Positions 7,587 to 11,273 of a DNA stretch of 11,273 nucleotides are shown here, in pieces. Origin of the DNA: Propionibacteriaceae bacterium (GTDB lineage Bacteria > Actinomycetota > Actinomycetes > Propionibacteriales > Propionibacteriaceae); contig JAUNRO010000039.1 in assembly GCA_030544185.1 (NCBI GenBank), positions 2,928 through 14,200 on the forward strand, written 5' to 3'. Under the pieces are notes generated by a model. It searched no databases. It was not told the DNA's origin and saw only the letters and a program-made list of their open reading frames with translations. The translations under genes and the position numbers were made by a program. Position 1 is the stretch's first letter. Each line of letters starts with the position of its first letter.

Positions 7587-7592
7587 CTTATA
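7587..7592 (-). promoter_or_regulatory. Possible -10 element of the importer operon
   Basis: The minus strand reads TATAAG, five of six matches to TATAAT, in the 50-bp space before the binding-protein gene. A transcript would start near 7580 and have a leader of about 33 nt. No good -35 hexamer lies 16-18 bp upstream, so the operon may instead need an activator or be reached by read-through from the hydrolase gene. Confidence 0.3.
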
Positions 7593-7597
7593 GCGAC

Positions 7598-8434
7598 TTA
7601 TCTTTCCGGATTGATCCGGTCGAGGATCTCGGCGGCCAGCGCTGCCGGTTCCTTCTCTGGGAGCCAGTGATCGGCGGGGAGTTCGGCGAACCGATAATCG
7701 CCGGTGCAATAGGCGGCGGTCGCCTCCGCAGCAGCGCGGCCGAGATAGGCGTCGCGGCTGCCCCAGACATAGGTGGTGGGGCGGGAGACCCTGGTGTCGG
7801 CGGCGTACGCCCCGGGGGGCCGGCGGGTGAACAGCGCGCGATAGGCCGCGATGGCAGAGCGCAGGGCATCGGGGCGGCGGAGCCAGTCGATGTAGGCCTG
7901 TTCGTGTTCCGCGGGCAGGCCGAGGCCCTTCAGGCCCTGGCGGGCGATGCCCCAGCCGAGGAGGGCCTCGGGCAGGACGGGCACCTGCATTGCCAGCATG
8001 TACCAGCTCTTGAGCCCCTGGCCCGACCGCAGCACCGCCCGTTGGAGCGCCGCCGGATGGGGTGTGGACACGGCGGTCAGCGTCCGGACGCGGTCGGGGT
8101 GTTGCATGGCGAGCTGCCAGGCGATGCCCCCGCCCCAGTCGTGGCCGACGATATGGGCGGAGTCGAGCCCGGCCTGGTTGAGGAGGGCGATCGTGTCGGA
8201 CACCAGCCGCTCGATCCGATAGGGGCGCCGGCCGGCCGGCATCGCGCCGGGGGTGAAGCCGCGGAGCGCCGGGGCCAGGCAGCGTATGCCCGCGGCCGTC
8301 AGCCGTGGCGTCACGCTCGACCAGGAGCGGAAGGTCTGGGGGAAGCCATGCAGGAGGATCGCGTGCTCGGGCGCGTCCTGAGGCCCGGAGTCCTCCACCG
8401 CGAAGGTCAATCCCTCGTTGTCGAAGTGATCCAT
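7598..8434 (-). CDS. Alpha/beta hydrolase, epoxide-hydrolase-like
   Basis: This 278-aa cytosolic alpha/beta hydrolase carries the features of the epoxide hydrolase/dehalogenase branch. The oxyanion-hole motif 'HGFPQTFRSW' is at 29-38. The nucleophile elbow 'GHDWGGG' is at 97-103, with Asp99 in place of Ser. The acid is probably Asp228 in 'WGSRDAYL', and the base His256 is in 'PADHWLPEKEP'. Tyr145 ('SWYMLAMQVP') and Tyr198 ('AAYRALF') in the cap region sit where epoxide hydrolases place their two ring-opening tyrosines, which favours that activity over dehalogenation; this is an inference. The ATG at 8434 has GAGGAGG 7 nt upstream. It is divergent from a second hydrolase over a 101-bp spacer with a palindrome, and is followed 50 bp later by the importer operon. 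No signal peptide is visible. Confidence 0.9.
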   Translation of the reverse strand: MDHFDNEGLTFAVEDSGPQDAPEHAILLHGFPQTFRSWSSVTPRLTAAGIRCLAPALRGFTPGAMPAGRRPYRIERLVSDTIALLNQAGLDSAHIVGHDWGGGIAWQLAMQHPDRVRTLTAVSTPHPAALQRAVLRSGQGLKSWYMLAMQVPVLPEALLGWGIARQGLKGLGLPAEHEQAYIDWLRRPDALRSAIAAYRALFTRRPPGAYAADTRVSRPTTYVWGSRDAYLGRAAAEATAAYCTGDYRFAELPADHWLPEKEPAALAAEILDRINPER

Positions 8435-8464
8435 GGGCGGCCTCCTCGGAGTCTTGTCCTTCGA

Positions 8465-8470
8465 AAGATA
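8465..8470 (-). promoter_or_regulatory. Candidate -10 for the epoxide-hydrolase-like gene
   Basis: The minus strand reads TATCTT, matching the TAnnnT form of actinobacterial -10 elements. With a 17-bp spacer the -35 position reads GCGACT, which is weak. The predicted start near 8458 gives a leader of about 24 nt containing the GAGGAGG ribosome site. Confidence 0.4.
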
Positions 8471-8472
8471 TC

Positions 8473-8490
8473 ACTCCACAGCCGTGGAGT
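8473..8490. promoter_or_regulatory. 18-bp palindromic operator candidate between divergent hydrolases
   Basis: ACTCCAC-agcc-GTGGAGT has perfect 7-bp arms around a 4-bp centre. It fills the -35/-10 spacer of the leftward candidate promoter and overlaps the -35 position of the rightward one, so one bound repressor could close both genes. Size and symmetry suit a TetR- or GntR-like dimer. No such regulator is encoded next to it; the only regulator in the window is the MerR at the left end, whose own dyad is different. Confidence 0.5.
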
Positions 8491-8497
8491 CGCCAGC

Positions 8498-8503
8498 TAG
8501 GCT
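8498..8503 (+). promoter_or_regulatory. Candidate -10 for the second hydrolase gene
   Basis: TAGGCT matches the TAnnnT actinobacterial -10 form. A transcript would start near 8510, leaving about 26 nt of leader with GAGGGGG ahead of the ATG. The -35 position falls in the palindrome and has no consensus match. Confidence 0.4.
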
Positions 8504-8535
8504 GGTGGGCGAGGATGCGGACGAGGGGGTGCGCC

Positions 8536-9363
8536 ATGCCGGTGGTGGAGCTGAAGTCGGGACCGGTGGCCTATGCAGACACCGGAGGGCAGGGGCCGGT
8601 GATCGTGCTGTGTCACGGGCTGCCGATGGATCACCGAGCGTGGCGCAAGGTCGCGCCTTTGCTGGGTGAGTTCCGCGTGATCATGCCGACACTCCCGATC
8701 GGTGGGCACCGGTTGCCGATGCGGGCGGATGCCGAGCTGGGCCAGCTCGGGGTGGCGCGGATCCTGGGGGACTTCCTCGATGCGCTCGAGGTGTCTGAGG
8801 TGACCCTGGTGCTCAACGATTGGGGTGGCGGTCAATATCTGATCAACCAAGGCCGGGCCGAACGGGTCGGGCGACTGGTGCTGGCTGCCTGTGAGGCGTT
8901 CGACAACTTCCCGCCCGGGCCTGCGAAGATCCTTGGCGTTGCGGCGAGCGTCCCCGGCGGCCTGTGGCTCGTGCTGCAGGGCATGAGGCTGCGACCACTG
9001 CGCCGGATGCGCGGCGGATATGGCGGGATGTCGGTCGTGGGAATTCCCGATGACCTGCTCCGGGACTGGTTCCTCCCAGCGCAGGAGAGTGCGGAGATCC
9101 GGCGCGACTTCGCCAAGTTCGCCGCCGGCAATCCGACCCGGGCGCAACAGCTCACGCTGGCCGAGGGCTGGTCGGAGTTCCGGCGCCCGGTCCTGGTTGT
9201 CTGGGCCGATCGTGACCCGTTGATGCCGGCCGAGCATGGCCCGAGGCTCGCGAGTCTCTATCCCGACGCCCGCCTCGAGGTGCTGGAGAATTGCTCGACG
9301 CTGGTCGGTGAGGACCAGCCCGAGCGGTTCGCGCAGATCCTTGCGGATTTCGTGCGGGCCTGA
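8536..9363 (+). CDS. Alpha/beta hydrolase, dehalogenase-like, catalytic His apparently absent
   Basis: This 275-aa alpha/beta-hydrolase-fold protein has its start fixed by GAGGGGG (8523-8529), 6 nt before the ATG; the open frame upstream is antisense to the other hydrolase. Visible motifs are 'LCHGLPMDHRAW' (25-36), a nucleophile elbow 'LNDWGGGQ' with Asp95 as in haloalkane dehalogenases, and the acid strand 'VVWADRDPLMPAEHG' (221-235; Asp225 or Asp227). The final motif, normally 'xxHFxxEDxP', reads 'ENCSTLVGEDQPERF' (251-265), with Thr255 where the His should be. No other His lies nearby except His234. I recall other actinobacterial relatives also lacking this His, so this may define a subfamily with altered or non-hydrolytic chemistry rather than a broken gene. 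The frame is intact, which argues against decay. It probably shares an operator with the divergent hydrolase. Confidence 0.88.
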   Translation: MPVVELKSGPVAYADTGGQGPVIVLCHGLPMDHRAWRKVAPLLGEFRVIMPTLPIGGHRLPMRADAELGQLGVARILGDFLDALEVSEVTLVLNDWGGGQYLINQGRAERVGRLVLAACEAFDNFPPGPAKILGVAASVPGGLWLVLQGMRLRPLRRMRGGYGGMSVVGIPDDLLRDWFLPAQESAEIRRDFAKFAAGNPTRAQQLTLAEGWSEFRRPVLVVWADRDPLMPAEHGPRLASLYPDARLEVLENCSTLVGEDQPERFAQILADFVRA

Positions 9364-9389
9364 CTCGTCCTCGCCGGGAGGATTGACTG

Positions 9390-9419
9390 TTGACTAGATT
9401 GAAACAGATGATCGATAAT
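9390..9419 (+). promoter_or_regulatory. Promoter of imuA'-imuB, predicted leaderless
   Basis: TTGACT (9390-9395) and GATAAT (9414-9419) are separated by 18 bp and match the main sigma-factor consensus well. The start of transcription would fall at about 9426-9427, on the imuA' ATG, giving a leaderless mRNA. A second TTGACT lies directly upstream (9383-9388), making a tandem TTGACTG/TTGACTA. No TCGAAC-N4-GTTCGA type LexA box is present. A short perfect palindrome TCGAT-a-ATCGA (9412-9422) covers the -10, and could be a different repressor contact or chance. Confidence 0.5.
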
Positions 9420-9426
9420 CGAAGGC

Positions 9427-10089
9427 ATGTCGACGTCGGTTCTGGAGGAGCTGGCGTCCCGTGTTCGAGCCATGGAGGGACGAACACCGGACGCTCGTGC
9501 GGTGCTGCCCGTGCTCCCCGCACTGAAACCCCTGCTGCCCAGGGGTCTGCAGGGCGGGAGCTGTTATGTGGTCGGTGGTTCGCTGGGTGTGGCCACCGCG
9601 CTCCTGGCTGAGGCCTCGGCTGCGGGGGAGTGGTCCGCGGTGGTCGGCGTGCCGGAGTTCGGTGCGGAGGCCGCGGCCGCGCAGGGGGTCGATCTCGCTC
9701 GCACGCTGCTCGTCCCCGATCCACGCGACGAGTGGCTCACCGTGGTCGCCACCCTGGTCGACGTGCTGCCGATCGTGCTCGCCCGCCCACCAGGTCGCCT
9801 GGCGCCCAAGGAGATCACCCGGCTGGAGGCCAGGGTCCGCGACCAGTCCTGTGTGTTCGTGGTGCTGCAGGACGGCCCGGTGCGGTGGCCGCGCGCTGCC
9901 GCCGCGCTCGAGGTGGGCCCGTCCCAGTGGTCGGGGCTCGCCGCTGGCCGGGGCGTGCTCGCCGAGCGCCGGCTCCCGGTCCGGCTCACCGAGCGCTCCG
10001 GGCGTGCCCGGGAGATCGTCCTCCATCAGCGCGCCGGTTCCTTCGTCTGCGCTGCGGAATCCGCGCCACGTCTTCGCGCGGTCGGCTGA
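9427..10089 (+). CDS. imuA': ImuA'-like RecA-related mutasome protein
   Basis: This 220-aa protein is identified as ImuA'-like mainly from its context, directly before imuB with a 1-nt TGATG overlap, and from its RecA-core-like pattern. The pattern is a strand-turn 'GGSCYVVGGSLGVATALLAEA' region (43-63), then 'AVVGVPEFGAEAAAAQGVDLARTLLVPDP' (71-99), resembling the RecA Walker A and following strands. The Walker A lacks the Gly-Lys-Ser/Thr core ('GGSLGVAT' at 50-57), so ATP binding is unlikely. In mycobacteria ImuA' is an accessory factor that works with ImuB and the error-prone polymerase DnaE2 in damage-induced mutagenesis. No proper Shine-Dalgarno precedes the ATG (GAAGG lies only 1 nt away), in line with leaderless translation. 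The family is poorly conserved, so the name rests partly on the neighbour. Confidence 0.78.
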   Translation: MSTSVLEELASRVRAMEGRTPDARAVLPVLPALKPLLPRGLQGGSCYVVGGSLGVATALLAEASAAGEWSAVVGVPEFGAEAAAAQGVDLARTLLVPDPRDEWLTVVATLVDVLPIVLARPPGRLAPKEITRLEARVRDQSCVFVVLQDGPVRWPRAAAALEVGPSQWSGLAAGRGVLAERRLPVRLTERSGRAREIVLHQRAGSFVCAAESAPRLRAVG

Positions 10090-11273
10090 TGCGCACCCTG
10101 GCGCTGTGGTGCCCGGACTGGCCGGTGCACGCAATCCGGCAGACCGCGCTCGGGGCGACGCTGCCGGTCGCCGCTCCCTTGGCGGTGGTGGCCACCGGGT
10201 CGGTGTACGCCTGTTCGGCCGAGGCCCGCGCCTGCGGCGTACGCCGCGGGCTGCGGCTGCGCGACGCCCAGGCCCGCTGCCCGGAGTTGGTGACCCTCGA
10301 CCACGACCCGGGGCTGGACCAGCGGGCCTTTGAGCCGGTGCTCGCTCTCGTGGAGGAGACGGTGCCGCAGGTCCAGTCGGTGCGACCGGGCCTGTGTGTG
10401 ATGCGGATCCGCGGGGCCGCCCGCTATCTGGGCGGGGAGCCCGAGGTCGCCGCTGTCCTCGCGGAACAACTCGCTCACTTCGGGATCCCTGAGACCCGGT
10501 TCGGGGTCGCGGACGGGCTCTTCGCCGCCCAGCAGGCAGCTCGCCGCGCCGATGCCGGTGAGTGCACAGTGATCGCCGAGGGCGGCGACCGCGCGTTCCT
10601 CGCCGACTTGCCCATCACGACACTGGAGCAACCCGAGCTCACCGATCTTTTGCACCGACTCGGCATCCGCACCCTCGGCGACTTCGCCGAACTGTCCGAA
10701 CGGGACGTGGCCAACCGGTTCGGTCCAGCGGGGGCAGCGGCGCATCGACTGGCCGGTGGCCGCGACCGGCGCACCGTCTCCGCGCGCATCCCGCCCCGCG
10801 ACTTCGAACGCTCCCGCTCGTTCGAACCGCCGCTGACCCGGATCGACGAGGTCGCGTTCAGCCTCCGGGCCACGGCGGATGCGTTCATCGCCGATCTGGC
10901 CGAGGCCCAGCTGGTCTGCACGAGCCTGTGGGTGGCGATCCACGACGAGACCGGTCACGTGGGGGAGCGGCTGTGGCGGCACCCGCGGTGGTTCCGGGCT
11001 GCCGATGTCATCGACCGCGTCCGCTGGCAGCTCACCAGGGACGGCAGCCACGCGGGGGTGGGGACGGTCCGGATCGTTCCCGAGAACCTTGCCGCCGCCG
11101 GCAACTTCGCCGACACGCTCTGGGGTGGGGGCTCCGACGACCGCATCCAGCGTGCGGTGTCGCGGCTGCAGGGCAGCCTGGGCCGGGAGGCGGTCGTCTC
11201 GGTCGTGCTCAGCGGCGGCCGCTCGCCGGCGGACCGGCAGGCCCCGGTGCCGTGGGGTGATCCCGTGACCGCC
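10089..11273 (+). CDS. imuB: ImuB-like Y-family polymerase homologue, 3' end outside window
   Basis: The frame is open from the ATG at 10089 to the window edge, giving 395 codons; full-length relatives have roughly 500 or more, so the C-terminal quarter is missing. Y-family features include 'LALWCPDWPVHA' at 4-15, fingers-like 'VYACSAEARACGVRRGLRLRDAQARCP' from 39, 'RGAARYLGGE' at 108-117, the helix-hairpin-helix-like 'LHRLGIRTLGDFAELSERDVANRFG' from 188, and a little-finger region starting near 'RSFEPPLTRIDE' (243-254). Active Y-family enzymes need acidic metal ligands in the first strand and at an 'SxDE' motif. Here those positions read 'ALWCPDW' and 'CVMRIRG', so the protein is predicted non-catalytic, as known for ImuB. 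ImuB bridges DnaE2, ImuA' and the beta clamp. Its start overlaps imuA' by 1 nt, so translation is coupled. Confidence 0.88.
   Translation, partial: MRTLALWCPDWPVHAIRQTALGATLPVAAPLAVVATGSVYACSAEARACGVRRGLRLRDAQARCPELVTLDHDPGLDQRAFEPVLALVEETVPQVQSVRPGLCVMRIRGAARYLGGEPEVAAVLAEQLAHFGIPETRFGVADGLFAAQQAARRADAGECTVIAEGGDRAFLADLPITTLEQPELTDLLHRLGIRTLGDFAELSERDVANRFGPAGAAAHRLAGGRDRRTVSARIPPRDFERSRSFEPPLTRIDEVAFSLRATADAFIADLAEAQLVCTSLWVAIHDETGHVGERLWRHPRWFRAADVIDRVRWQLTRDGSHAGVGTVRIVPENLAAAGNFADTLWGGGSDDRIQRAVSRLQGSLGREAVVSVVLSGGRSPADRQAPVPWGDPVTA

Noticed and set aside
7606..7619. Palindrome CCGGAT-tg-ATCCGG before the importer operon
   Set aside because: It lies within the last codons of the hydrolase gene, has a 2-base centre too small for a stable hairpin loop, and no T-run; judged chance.
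6228..7670. 480-codon plus-strand open frame
   Set aside because: It mirrors the binding-protein gene on the opposite strand and resembles no family.
9302..9310. TGGTCGGTG, resembling the TTGTCRGTG element of PafBC-controlled promoters
   Set aside because: It is inside the hydrolase coding region ('LVGE' codons), and no TAnnnT -10 lies at the required spacing downstream.
8536..9363. Possibility that the second hydrolase is a pseudogene
   Set aside because: The frame is full length with a good ribosome-binding site and intact fold motifs; only the His is missing, which may be a subfamily feature.

Overview
The window is high-GC DNA with closely packed genes. It most likely comes from an actinomycete-type chromosome (Actinomycetota). 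The evidence is a DUF1707/2TM membrane protein, an ImuA'-ImuB translesion-synthesis pair of the mycobacterial type, fused dipeptide-type ABC ATPase domains, GTG and leaderless-style starts, and TAnnnT-type -10 elements. A family within the Actinomycetota cannot be fixed from the sequence alone. No tRNA, rRNA, CRISPR array, insertion sequence or phage gene was seen.

Left end (43-1239): a MerR-family regulator (minus) diverges from a small DUF1707/2TM membrane protein (plus). Their 96-bp spacer holds two concentric inverted repeats that share one centre, which makes it a good candidate operator. The DUF1707 gene converges on a glgC-like gene with a 10-bp gap, and a strong GC hairpin lies at the junction.

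Centre (1250-7547, all minus): a compact five-gene unit, transcribed right to left, encodes a Tat/lipoprotein-type family 5 solute-binding protein, two DppB/DppC-type permeases, one fused double-ATPase and a GlgC-like nucleotidyltransferase. Junctions are 1-nt overlap, 10-nt gap, 4-nt overlap and a 20-nt gap (or a GTGA overlap), so the genes are probably co-transcribed and translationally coupled. Together they make a complete peptide/oligosaccharide-class importer. The substrate cannot be read from sequence, and the sugar-nucleotide enzyme at the end is an unusual partner.

Right of centre (7598-9363): two alpha/beta hydrolases are divergently transcribed. The left one is epoxide-hydrolase-like with an intact Asp-Asp-His set. 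The right one resembles haloalkane dehalogenases but appears to lack the catalytic His. Between them an 18-bp perfect-arm palindrome overlaps both predicted promoters and is probably a shared operator. The left hydrolase ends 50 bp before the importer operon in the same direction, so it could lead that transcript.

Right end (9427-11273, plus): an ImuA'-like RecA-related protein without a usable Walker A motif overlaps by 1 nt with an ImuB-like inactive Y-family polymerase, which runs off the window. Known ImuA'/ImuB act with DnaE2 in damage-induced mutagenesis. dnaE2 is not in this window. The predicted promoter puts the transcription start at or next to the imuA' ATG (leaderless), and no canonical actinobacterial SOS box is visible before it. 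I find no clearly new multi-gene system. The best leads are the two operator-like dyads, the His-less hydrolase, the GlgC-like protein in an importer operon, and the unusual control region of imuA'-imuB.
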